Of a stretch of DNA of 13,399 nt, positions 7,010 to 13,339 are shown piece by piece. The position numbers were made by a program, and so were the translations under genes. The notes below the pieces were generated by a model. That model was given only the letters and a program-made list of their open reading frames with translations. It made no database searches and was not told where the DNA came from. The DNA is from an uncultured Actinomyces sp. (GTDB lineage Bacteria > Actinomycetota > Actinomycetes > Actinomycetales > Actinomycetaceae), in the NCBI GenBank assembly GCA_937926195.1, contig CALEXZ010000084.1, positions 1-13,399 on the forward strand, written 5' to 3'. Positions within the stretch are counted from its first letter, which is position 1, and every line of letters begins with the position of its first letter.

Positions 7010-8257
7010 TCAGGGCACCCACTGGATCGACACGCTCGACAGGTCCCACACCCAGCTGATCCACAGCGCCTGGCCGATGACGCATCCCACGCCCGCCAGC
7101 ACGAGGCCGCGGCGCCCGTGGTGGCGGGCGAGCGCCGCCGCCAGCGCCCAGCCCAGCGGGACCAGGGGCAGCAGCAGCCGCAGCAGCGACGTCGTCGGGT
7201 CGAAGAAGACGAGCAGGTAGACCACGTAGCCCACGCACCAGGTCCACGCGGCTGCCCCCATGGAGCGCAGGAACCGCGAGCCCAGGGCCGCCCCTGCCAG
7301 CGTGAGCACCCCCAGCAGGAGCACCGGCCCCAGGTGGTCGCCGACCCACCAGCCCGAGCGCACCGCCCAGGGCGTGAAGGGGATGAGGTGCGAGCCCCGC
7401 CAGGCGGTCTCCGTGGCCGTGTAGGCGTCCATCCGGCCGGTCCATGCCCAGGCGAGTGCCGGCCACAGCAGCGCCGAGGCCAGGGCCACGACCGTCAGCC
7501 CCAGCAGGTGCAGGCGTTGCCGTGCGGACAGGTTGGCCCCCAGGGTGAGGGCGAGCGGGGCGCGCACCGCCGTCGGCAGCAGGTCACGCGAGCGCAGCAG
7601 CTCCAGCAGCCACCACAGGCCCAGCCCGGCGGCCAGGGGGAGCCCCACCGGCCGCGACAGGGCCGCCAGGGGGACCAGGGGCAGGGCCAGTAGGAAGCGG
7701 CGGCGGTCCGCCGCCAGCAGCACCCCGGCGACCAGGGCCAGGGCGAGCGGCTCGGCGTAGGCGCTCTGAAGGACGAGGGCGCAGGGTGAGGACCACACGA
7801 GGGCCACGGCCCACAGGGATACCTCGGCGCCCGTGCGCCGGGCGAGCCAGCGGTCGGCGGCCACCGCCGCCACCGCTGAGGCCGCAAGGGACACGAGCGC
7901 GGCCCGTACGTAGAAGGAGGCCCCCGTCCACGTCAGCAGCCCGGCCAGCGTCGGCAGCATCGGCATGAAGGCCCAGGTGGACTGCGTCACCCGGCCGCTG
8001 CCGTCCACCGGCAGCTCGCTGGGGTAGCCCTCGGACTCGATACGGGCGTACCAGCCCGCGTCCCAGAAGGACAGGTGCTCAGCCCAGGAGGGGCGGGCCC
8101 CCGCCCAGGGGGTGGCGGGCGTGTCCTGCGCTCCCAGACGCGCCAGCAGGAAGGTCAGGGCGGTGCAGGCGGCCCACACGAGCAGGACCTGGACGGTGCG
8201 GGGCAGCCGCTCACGGCAGCGCGCGGGGCGGGGCGGCTCGGAGGAGGGGGCGGGCAC
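7010..8257 (-). CDS. PIG-V-type integral membrane glycosyltransferase (probable mannosyltransferase)
   Basis: Probably a GT-C fold transferase that uses a polyprenyl-phosphate sugar as donor on the outer face of the membrane. 415 residues, largely hydrophobic, with many predicted membrane helices separated by short loops. The first external loop carries the GT-C style acidic motif FWDAGWYARI (64-73, D66) followed by EGYP and, further on, AFMPMLP (96-102), the pattern of the PIG-V/GT76-like family. The first helix is about 23-41. The GTG start at 8257 was chosen over an upstream in-frame codon at 8302 because TACGCT sits 6 bases ahead and 8302 would overlap the divergent purK start. GtrA lies downstream on the same strand. 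The acceptor (lipoglycan, protein or wall polymer) is not visible. Confidence 0.75.
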   Translation of the reverse strand: MPAPSSEPPRPARCRERLPRTVQVLLVWAACTALTFLLARLGAQDTPATPWAGARPSWAEHLSFWDAGWYARIESEGYPSELPVDGSGRVTQSTWAFMPMLPTLAGLLTWTGASFYVRAALVSLAASAVAAVAADRWLARRTGAEVSLWAVALVWSSPCALVLQSAYAEPLALALVAGVLLAADRRRFLLALPLVPLAALSRPVGLPLAAGLGLWWLLELLRSRDLLPTAVRAPLALTLGANLSARQRLHLLGLTVVALASALLWPALAWAWTGRMDAYTATETAWRGSHLIPFTPWAVRSGWWVGDHLGPVLLLGVLTLAGAALGSRFLRSMGAAAWTWCVGYVVYLLVFFDPTTSLLRLLLPLVPLGWALAAALARHHGRRGLVLAGVGCVIGQALWISWVWDLSSVSIQWVP

Positions 8258-8263
8258 GGCCTC

Positions 8264-8269
8264 AGCGTA
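8264..8269 (-). promoter_or_regulatory. -10 element of a leaderless glycosyltransferase promoter
   Basis: TACGCT on the minus strand, 6 bases before GTG at 8257. Only 10 bases separate it from the purK -10 on the other strand. Confidence 0.55.
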
Positions 8270-8279
8270 CGTGGCCGGG

Positions 8280-8285
8280 TAGCCT
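8280..8285 (+). promoter_or_regulatory. -10 element of a leaderless purK promoter
   Basis: TAGCCT, then 7 bases, then GTG at 8293. The region where a -35 would lie overlaps the start of the divergent gene, so the two promoters share a 35-base gap. Confidence 0.6.
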
Positions 8286-8292
8286 GGACGAC

Positions 8293-9657
8293 GTGAGCGC
8301 ACCCACGGCCGCCGACCCCGCCCGTCGTCCCACCGGCGCCCCTGTCGTCGCCGTCATCGGCGGCGGGCAGCTGGCCCGCATGATGCAGGAGGAGGCCAGC
8401 GCCCTGGGCATCCACCTGCGCGCGCTCGTCGAGGCCCCCGACGGCTCCACCGCCCAGGTGGTGGTCGACGCCCCCGTGGGTGCGGCCGACGACGCCGTCG
8501 CCGTGCGCGCGCTTGTTGCCGGTGCGGGCGCGGCCGAGGAGGCCACGGCCACCCGTGCCCAGTCCCTCGCCCCCGCCGACGTCCTCACCTTCGAGCACGA
8601 GCACCAGGACTCCGAGCTGCTGGCCACGCTGGTCGGTGAGGGCGTGCGCGTCCACCCCGGCCCGGATGCCCTTCTGCTCGCCCGCGACAAGATCGCCATG
8701 CGTCGTGCCATGGCGCGTATCGACGCCCCTCAGCCGGCCTGGGCGGAGGTGTCCGGCACCGTCCAGCAGATCCGGGCGGGCATCGAGGACCTCGCCGCGC
8801 GCCACGGCTGGCCCCTCGTCCTCAAGACACCCCGTGGCGGCTACGACGGCCACGGCGTGCTGCTCGTGCGCTCGGCCGCCGAGCTGGACGACGGCGAGGC
8901 CGCCACGTGGATCAGTGCCACCGCCGCGGCGGGGGCCGGGCGCTCCGGCGGCCCCGCCGCGGGCGGGGGAGGCAGCCTCGGCGGGGCGGCCGTCACCAGC
9001 CTCCTCGTTGAGCAGGCCGTGCCCTTCACCCGAGAGCTCGCCGTGCTCCTGGCGCGCAGCCCCAGCGGCGAGACAGCCGTGTGGGACGTCGTCGAGTCCC
9101 GTCAGGTCGACGGCATGTGCGCCGAGGTCATCGCCCCCGCACCCGGCCTGGACTCCGACGCCGCCGCGCTCGCCCGCGCCACCGCCCTGGCCGTCGCCGA
9201 GCGCTTCGACGTCACCGGCGTCCTCGCCGTCGAGCTCTTCGCCGTCGAGACGGCAGGCGAGCCCACCCGCCTGTTCGTCAACGAGCTCGCCATGCGCCCC
9301 CACAACTCGGGCCACTGGACCCAGGACGGTGCGCTCACCAGCCAGTTCGCCCAGCACCTGCGGGCCGTGCTCGACCTGCCGCTGGGCTCCACCGAGCCGA
9401 CGGCGGCCACCACCGTCATGGTCAACGTGCTCGGCGGCGAGCGGGAGCCCCTGGCGGGGGCCTGGGCGCGGGCGCTCGCGGCCGACCCCGCCGCCAGGAT
9501 CCACCTCTACGGCAAGCAGTGGCGCCCCGGACGCAAGCTCGGGCACGTCAATGTCACCGTCCCGGGCGACCCGTCCGCGGCGTCCGCCCCCGAGGCGGTG
9601 GACGAGGCCCTGCGCCGTGCCCGCGCCGTCGTCGCCGTCCTGCGCGGCGAGGCCTGA
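8293..9657 (+). CDS. purK: N5-carboxyaminoimidazole ribonucleotide synthetase
   Basis: Converts AIR, ATP and bicarbonate to N5-CAIR in de novo purine synthesis; ATP-grasp enzyme of the cytoplasm. 454 residues, longer than the usual 350-400. Landmarks: VIGGGQLARMM (21-31), LTFEHEH (98-104), DKIAMRRAM (132-140), the ATP-binding LVLKTPRGGYDGHG (175-188), VEQAVPFTRELAVLLARS (239-256), and the metal/substrate region FVNELAMRPHNSGHWT. Two low-complexity insertions explain the extra length: about 78-90, and a Gly/Ala-rich stretch at about 208-234 in the ATP-grasp domain before VEQ. The catalytic motifs are intact, so the insertions are probably surface loops. The start is GTG at 8293 with a leaderless promoter; purE follows after 32 bases and is surely co-transcribed. 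Confidence 0.95.
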   Translation: MSAPTAADPARRPTGAPVVAVIGGGQLARMMQEEASALGIHLRALVEAPDGSTAQVVVDAPVGAADDAVAVRALVAGAGAAEEATATRAQSLAPADVLTFEHEHQDSELLATLVGEGVRVHPGPDALLLARDKIAMRRAMARIDAPQPAWAEVSGTVQQIRAGIEDLAARHGWPLVLKTPRGGYDGHGVLLVRSAAELDDGEAATWISATAAAGAGRSGGPAAGGGGSLGGAAVTSLLVEQAVPFTRELAVLLARSPSGETAVWDVVESRQVDGMCAEVIAPAPGLDSDAAALARATALAVAERFDVTGVLAVELFAVETAGEPTRLFVNELAMRPHNSGHWTQDGALTSQFAQHLRAVLDLPLGSTEPTAATTVMVNVLGGEREPLAGAWARALAADPAARIHLYGKQWRPGRKLGHVNVTVPGDPSAASAPEAVDEALRRARAVVAVLRGEA

Positions 9658-9677
9658 CCCCTCCCGACTCCCACCCT

Positions 9678-9684
9678 GGAAGGA
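9678..9684 (+). promoter_or_regulatory. Shine-Dalgarno sequence of purE
   Basis: GGAAGGA ends 5 bases before ATG at 9690. It decides the purE start and shows that the second gene of the operon uses canonical initiation, unlike purK. Confidence 0.65.
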
Positions 9685-9689
9685 CCCTC

Positions 9690-10214
9690 ATGAGCACCAC
9701 CACCCACCCCGTCGTCGGCATCGTCATGGGCTCGGACTCCGACTGGCCCACGATGCAGGCGGCCGCCGACGCCCTCGACGAGCTCGCCATCGCCTACGAG
9801 GCCGACGTCGTCTCCGCCCACCGCATGCCCACCGAGATGATCGACTACGGGCGCGGCGCCAGCGAGCGGGGCCTGCGCGTCATCATCGCGGGCGCCGGCG
9901 GTGCCGCCCACCTGCCGGGCATGCTCGCCGCCGTCACCGAGCTGCCCGTCATCGGCGTGCCCGTGCCGCTGGCGCACCTGGACGGCATGGACTCCCTGCT
10001 GTCCATCGTCCAGATGCCCGCCGGGGTACCGGTCGCCACCGTGTCCATCGGCGGGGCCCGCAACGCCGGGCTGCTGGCCGCCCGGATCCTCGGCGCCGGG
10101 CAGGGCCAGGAGGCGCAGCGCATCCGTGCCGCCATGCGCGCCTTCCAGGAGGAGCTGGGACGTGTCGCCCACGCCAAGGGTGCGGCCCTGCGCTCTCGGC
10201 GCGCTCAGGGCTGA
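9690..10214 (+). CDS. purE: N5-carboxyaminoimidazole ribonucleotide mutase
   Basis: Moves the carboxyl group of N5-CAIR to give CAIR, directly after PurK. 174 residues, the usual length of class I PurE. The phosphate/substrate loop GSDSDW (14-19), the SAHR segment with H44 (42-45), and the AGAGGAAHLPGM loop with H74 (68-79) are all present; S/HLDGMDSLLSIVQMP and GGARNAGLLA follow as in the family. The gene is complete, but its last 16 codons (from 10158) have a diverged second copy at 12534-12584, beyond the three-gene cassette. The end of this gene may therefore be a replacement acquired with the cassette; residues 157-174 lie outside the catalytic core, so activity should be unaffected. Confidence 0.96.
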   Translation: MSTTTHPVVGIVMGSDSDWPTMQAAADALDELAIAYEADVVSAHRMPTEMIDYGRGASERGLRVIIAGAGGAAHLPGMLAAVTELPVIGVPVPLAHLDGMDSLLSIVQMPAGVPVATVSIGGARNAGLLAARILGAGQGQEAQRIRAAMRAFQEELGRVAHAKGAALRSRRAQG

Positions 10215-10270
10215 GAACCTACGGCCCTAGCGTGATGTCTAGACCGTCGGCCGCGGTTCACGTATGGGGC

Positions 10271-10288
10271 GAGCCTTTGGTAGGGCTC
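10271..10288. terminator. Weak hairpin between purE and the cassette
   Basis: GAGCC (10271-10275) can pair with GGCTC (10284-10288) across an 8-base loop in the 81-base gap where purE and the cassette converge. There is no U-run on either strand. It might serve as a poor bidirectional terminator. Confidence 0.25.
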
Positions 10289-10295
10289 ATCCTTG

Positions 10296-11012
10296 TCAAG
10301 CGCGGTTCCGGTCGCGCAACTCCTTGCGCATCGCCCGGCGGATCGTACTGTGCGACTGCGGGTTCTTCAGCATCTCCTGATATGTCGAGCCGTCCCTGTC
10401 GATGCGCAGCCAGTCGAGGCACGCTTGCGTCTCCGCCTGTAGATCCGCGCCGCCCGACTCCTCACACCACTCCTCAATGAGGTCGGCCTCCTCATAGAAA
10501 GCAACGGTTTGCTCGTGGAATGTGTGGGTGGGCACGACGACTCGGGAGTTGTAGTGCACCCACCGTTGAAGAAGTAGGTTGACGCCGAACGGTGACAGTG
10601 AGGCAATGCGCGAGGCCAGCAGAGCTGGTGCGATCGTGTAGAGGTTGTCGAAGTTAGCGGCCTGGTTCCGGCTCTGGTTTGTCACCTCTGGGCGGATGTC
10701 AGGCAGCGGCATGAGGTTGTAGTTGCCGTTGACCCAACCCTGTTCGTTGATCTGCTTGCGGTTTGTCACCTCAGCGACGAGGACCTGCCAGGCGAGGTCG
10801 ACGCCGTTCCTGCGCATGGAGCACGGGTGTTGAAGAATGATAACCGAGCGAGACTTCGTCCTGCCCGTTGATCCCGGGAGCTGCAGGTTCGTGAATACGT
10901 CGCCGGTGAAGAAGGGCCGCGAGTTCCCGACGTCGTCGCCGCGCGCACGGTAGAGAGCATCCCAGTCTGGCGTACCCTTTGTGTACGGGGACTCGAGGCC
11001 TTTACTCACCAT
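10296..11012 (-). CDS. Unknown protein, third gene of the cassette
   Basis: I do not recognise this 238-residue protein. It has no signal peptide or membrane segment and is probably cytoplasmic. The N-terminal part (about 33-83) is beta-rich around FFTGDVF (34-40) and the run SVIILQHPCSMRRNG (56-70), where a Gln-His-Pro-Cys group sits at the end of a strand. The middle (about 121-152) is hydrophobic and alpha-helical; the C-terminal third is acidic (EEADLIEEWCEE, 174-185) and ends in a basic helix (RRAMRKELRDRNR, 225-237). The ATG at 11012 shares one base with the stop of the HTH gene (TGATG), with AAGGA just upstream; TTG at 11015 is the alternative. Base composition is clearly lower in GC than in the flanking genes. 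Overlap with the HTH gene suggests the two products work together, for example as effector and regulator. Function unknown. Confidence 0.8.
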   Translation of the reverse strand: MVSKGLESPYTKGTPDWDALYRARGDDVGNSRPFFTGDVFTNLQLPGSTGRTKSRSVIILQHPCSMRRNGVDLAWQVLVAEVTNRKQINEQGWVNGNYNLMPLPDIRPEVTNQSRNQAANFDNLYTIAPALLASRIASLSPFGVNLLLQRWVHYNSRVVVPTHTFHEQTVAFYEEADLIEEWCEESGGADLQAETQACLDWLRIDRDGSTYQEMLKNPQSHSTIRRAMRKELRDRNRA

Positions 11013-11671
11013 CAATCCTTCATACGAATCGAGTGATTACCGTCGCCCGCCTCGAACACCTCGAAGTCTGACCGGTACTGTTCGCGCCAGTCGGGGTCGA
11101 ACTCCGACAATAGCACTTCGGGGTCGACGTGACCGCTTGCAAGCTCAAACACGAGGTCGGGGCGACTGGCTGCGTAGAGTGCAATCGGCGTGACAGGTGC
11201 CGCTGAGGACAGCGGCGTCTCGAACCATGAGGCGACCTCTTCAACCATGTAGTGACTCGTGATCAGATCACAGGCGGCCAGGAGGCTCGCAATCCGCATG
11301 CGACTGTCACCGGACGCCCTTTCGCCCTTGCGCCACTTCTGCACTGCGGGCACGCTCACGCCGACCATCCGGGCGATGTCGCGCCAGGCGAAGCCGAGGT
11401 CAGCAAGCTCCACAAGTATCGAGGTCACGCTGGCCTTACGACGCTCAGCTGTCGTCGTACGCCACTCCTCCTCGAGGGTGCGCTTGTGCAGGTCGTCAGC
11501 AGCGCTCTTCAGGTTACGTGCCATGCTTCGAACCACTCCAGCCTCTATCGTGAGGTGAGGAGGTGTCAGTCGTGTCTCCGTCTGAGTCGGAGTAGATGTG
11601 GAGGTGCCCCCGGTGGCGCGAGAGCCCAGCGCCGACTCGACAGCGGCGTTCCAAACGAGCGTTTCAGTCAT
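11012..11671 (-). CDS. Xre-like helix-turn-helix protein, second gene of the cassette
   Basis: 219 residues. The first 35 residues are Ser/Thr-rich and look disordered; about 45-80 is a charged helix; a helix-turn-helix of Xre type follows at about 86-135, with GFAWRDIARMVGVSVPAVQK (93-112) as the two helices and turn. The C-terminal part contains SWFETPL (148-154), TPIALYAASRPDLVFELASG (161-180) and EFDPDW (190-195). That order, W-x-x-TP followed by TP-x-x-L and a helix, resembles the toxin-binding tail of Xre/MbcA/ParS-type antitoxins; this is a pattern match by eye, not a search result. The start overlaps the end of the TIGR04255 gene by 8 bases, with a GGGAG Shine-Dalgarno-like sequence inside that gene. 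Probably a DNA-binding autoregulator of the cassette, possibly an antitoxin. Confidence 0.8.
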   Translation of the reverse strand: MTETLVWNAAVESALGSRATGGTSTSTPTQTETRLTPPHLTIEAGVVRSMARNLKSAADDLHKRTLEEEWRTTTAERRKASVTSILVELADLGFAWRDIARMVGVSVPAVQKWRKGERASGDSRMRIASLLAACDLITSHYMVEEVASWFETPLSSAAPVTPIALYAASRPDLVFELASGHVDPEVLLSEFDPDWREQYRSDFEVFEAGDGNHSIRMKD

Positions 11672-12476
11672 GTCTCAGTACTTTCTCCCGCAGGTCATCC
11701 GTAATCACGCTCTCAAACACGCCTCGCACCGGATCATGCAGGTTGTCCGCGCGGTGCAGAATGAACTCCATGTCAAACTCCGGCACCTCGTCAGCTGCCT
11801 GCCAAAAACTGTCGATGTCCAACTTGAACAGGGGCCCCGGAGGTGGGAGTGGGCGCCGCAGGTCGGGTGTGGACTGCACGACATAGTCGTTCTGTGCGCC
11901 GTATCTCAGTACCAGTGCGCGATCGCTGCCGCCAGAGAAGACGCACGTCCCTTCGTTAACCACAGGTTCGAGGCGTAGTCGCGTACTGATATGCGCGGGT
12001 CCCAGCAAAGAAGCGTCCACCCACCGTGCCCACGTGGGCATGTCGCTGCCGTTCTCAGCAGGAACCCGAATCTCGTCGATGTACCGAAGTCCGATCCGCT
12101 CCACTCCGGCCGGAGCTGCAACGGCTAGGCGGGCTTGGAGTGCGACGACGAACAGGTCGCGAATCCTGTCGTAGCTGCCATAGTCGGTGGTCTCGATTAT
12201 CAGGCTGTCTGGGCGGATCGACAGAGCAGTTCGCTTGTCCCGACTCGTCCACCTAGGAAAGGTGCTGACGACCTGATGCTGGGTGGGCGGACCGTCAGTG
12301 CTCGTCTGCACGGTGAATGAGACCTCGTTCATCTCACTCGGCAGAGGCAGCAGGTGTCTGACCCGCGCCGACACGTCCGCAACCTGCTTGCGGTCAAGTG
12401 GGTCGCACTGCGGGTGCCGCACCTCGATCGCCATCAGGACGATAGGCGCGCTCGGATAGATCTCTCGCTCCCCCAT
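11664..12476 (-). CDS. TIGR04255 family protein, first gene of the cassette
   Basis: 270 residues, the usual length of the family, whose name records its sporadic distribution and unknown function. The diagnostic parts are visible: an N-terminal SAPIVLMAIEVRHP (9-22), matching the family's NaPIvxvvxEvRf start; RIGLRYIDEI (127-136) in the centre; LDIDSFW (219-225); and a C-terminal LHDPVRGVFESVITDDL (246-262). No membrane segment or signal peptide. The first ATG was kept because the family motif begins within ten residues of it and TAGCCT lies 7 bases upstream. It leads an operon of three overlapping genes. Codon use includes many A/T-ending codons unlike the neighbours, a sign of transfer. 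Molecular role unknown; family members often occur in accessory gene clusters. Confidence 0.82.
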   Translation of the reverse strand: MGEREIYPSAPIVLMAIEVRHPQCDPLDRKQVADVSARVRHLLPLPSEMNEVSFTVQTSTDGPPTQHQVVSTFPRWTSRDKRTALSIRPDSLIIETTDYGSYDRIRDLFVVALQARLAVAAPAGVERIGLRYIDEIRVPAENGSDMPTWARWVDASLLGPAHISTRLRLEPVVNEGTCVFSGGSDRALVLRYGAQNDYVVQSTPDLRRPLPPPGPLFKLDIDSFWQAADEVPEFDMEFILHRADNLHDPVRGVFESVITDDLREKVLRHD

Positions 12477-12483
12477 GCCGCTG

Positions 12484-12513
12484 AGGCTACCTGAAGTGAA
12501 ACCAAAACGGCAA
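12484..12513 (-). promoter_or_regulatory. Leaderless promoter of the three-gene cassette
   Basis: On the minus strand TTGCCG (12508-12513) and TAGCCT (12484-12489) are 18 bases apart; the -10 is followed by 7 bases and the ATG at 12476. This is the best -35/-10 pair in the window and follows the same start rule as the host genes. Confidence 0.6.
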
Positions 12514-12533
12514 CCAGTGCAAGTCGTCAGTCA

Positions 12534-12584
12534 GGCCGCATCGCCCACGCCATGGGCGCGGCCCTGCGCAAGCGGCGCGATTAG
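12534..12584 (+). pseudogene. Detached 3' end of a second purE allele
   Basis: Read in frame, this gives GRIAHAMGAALRKRRD and a TAG stop, against GRVAHAKGAALRSRRAQG and TGA at the end of the intact purE. Over 50 aligned bases (10165-10214 with 12541-12590) I count 42 identities. Differences include synonymous third-base changes, and the frame and stop are kept, so both copies look like tails of once-functional purE genes rather than a recent duplication. Upstream of residue GR the similarity ends and the cassette promoter begins. The copy is next to the CPBP protease end, where the original purE would have ended before insertion. It cannot be expressed as a protein by itself. Confidence 0.8.
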
Positions 12585-12627
12585 GGCTAAGCAGCCGGGA
12601 CGTTCCTGTCGGTCCCGTCGTCGGGGA

Positions 12628-12643
12628 ACCGGCGGGTGCCGGT
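12628..12643. terminator. Hairpin between the purE remnant and the protease gene
   Basis: ACCGGC (12628-12633) and GCCGGT (12638-12643) form a 6-bp stem with a GGGT loop; outer arms GTCCC (12612-12616) and GGGAC (12649-12653) could extend it. It lies in the 114-base gap between the two convergent gene ends, so it may be the original purE or protease terminator. No U-run. Confidence 0.4.
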
Positions 12644-12686
12644 CCGCGGGGACGGAGGGCTCCCGCGCGTCCGTGTCCTCCTTCGC

Positions 12687-12703
12687 CCTGAGGGGCCCTC
12701 AGG
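12687..12703. terminator. Perfect hairpin overlapping the protease stop codon
   Basis: CCTGAGG (12687-12693) and CCTCAGG (12697-12703) form a perfect 7-bp stem with a GGC loop. The minus-strand stop codon (12699-12701) is inside the stem. It lacks a U-run but is placed to end transcription of the protease gene. Confidence 0.45.
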
Positions 12704-13250
12704 CGGCGATGAGCCCCATGGCGATGTTGACCGTGGCGTGCACGGCCGCGCCGGGCAGGTAGGTGCCGGTCCTGTGGCGCAGCCACCCCAGGACCCAGCC
12801 GGCAACGAACTGTGCCGGAAGGAGCGGCCACAGCCGCGTGTCGACGAGCAGCAGAGGCAGGTGCACGAGGAGGAACACGACGGCCTGCAGGAGGTTGCCC
12901 CAGGCGAATCCGAGCCGCCTCATGAGCACCCCGCCGAGCAGCCCGCGGAAGAAGACCTCCTCGCCGACGGGCCGGAGCACGGCCCCCGCTGCGGCCCCCA
13001 CCGAGGTGAGCCGGGCGATGGACACCCCGGACATCTCCAGCACGTCGTCGGGAACGAGGACGATGGACAGCCACCCCACCAGCAGCAGCGGGGCCAGGAC
13101 GAGCAGCGCCAGACGGTAGTGCGAGGCGGAGCCCACGGTGTGGCCCAGACGCTCGAACGCGGCTCGGTAGCGCTCCGGCGACTGCTGCCCGCGCGTCTGC
13201 ACGGGCAGGTACAGACAGGACGGCAGACACAGCAGCATGAACTCGGTCAC
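12699..13250 (-). CDS. CPBP family intramembrane metalloprotease
   Basis: Membrane-embedded protease of the CAAX/bacteriocin-processing (CPBP, Abi) family. 183 residues, short for the family, with several hydrophobic segments (about 46-66, 82-95, 118-137, 144-157 and 167-183). The conserved motifs are present: motif 1 EEVFFR (97-102, glutamates E97 and E98 and R102), motif 2 FLLVH with H130, and motif 3 HATVN (171-175) with H171 and N175. The first 40 residues carry one short hydrophobic stretch and a charged segment. The GTG start at 13250 was chosen because TAGACT is 6 bases upstream. Substrate unknown: members may process prenylated or secreted peptides, confer bacteriocin immunity, or act on membrane regulators. 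It is convergent with purE and divergent from galE. Confidence 0.85.
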   Translation of the reverse strand: MTEFMLLCLPSCLYLPVQTRGQQSPERYRAAFERLGHTVGSASHYRLALLVLAPLLLVGWLSIVLVPDDVLEMSGVSIARLTSVGAAAGAVLRPVGEEVFFRGLLGGVLMRRLGFAWGNLLQAVVFLLVHLPLLLVDTRLWPLLPAQFVAGWVLGWLRHRTGTYLPGAAVHATVNIAMGLIAA

Positions 13251-13256
13251 ACCACC

Positions 13257-13262
13257 AGTCTA
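13257..13262 (-). promoter_or_regulatory. -10 element of a leaderless protease promoter
   Basis: TAGACT on the minus strand, then 6 bases, then GTG at 13250. No clear -35. Confidence 0.55.
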
Positions 13263-13333
13263 TCGTCATGACATCGCGGTCTCCTGCCGAAAAGTGGCTC
13301 TTCAAGACGGGGCTCGGCGATTGCCGGCACGTC

Positions 13334-13339
13334 TAGGCT
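13334..13339 (+). promoter_or_regulatory. -10 element of a leaderless galE promoter
   Basis: TAGGCT, then 7 bases, then ATG at 13347, with no Shine-Dalgarno sequence. Confidence 0.6.

Noticed and set aside
6948..7466. N-terminal extension of the GtrA frame to 383 residues
   Set aside because: The extra part overlaps the glycosyltransferase gene in another frame and has an Arg/Gly/Pro-rich shadow composition; a leaderless promoter marks the start at 6947.
8480..10480. Plus-strand open frame of 666 codons spanning purK, purE and part of the cassette
   Set aside because: It is an out-of-frame shadow of purK and purE with a repetitive Pro/Arg/Ser translation.
10215..12533. Integrase, transposase or terminal inverted repeats of the inserted cassette
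   Set aside because: None of the three products looks like a recombinase and I saw no inverted ends; only the purE tail repeat marks the borders.
12487..13305. Minus-strand open frame of 272 codons overlapping the CPBP gene
   Set aside because: The CPBP frame carries all three protease motifs; this frame shows only GC-driven composition.
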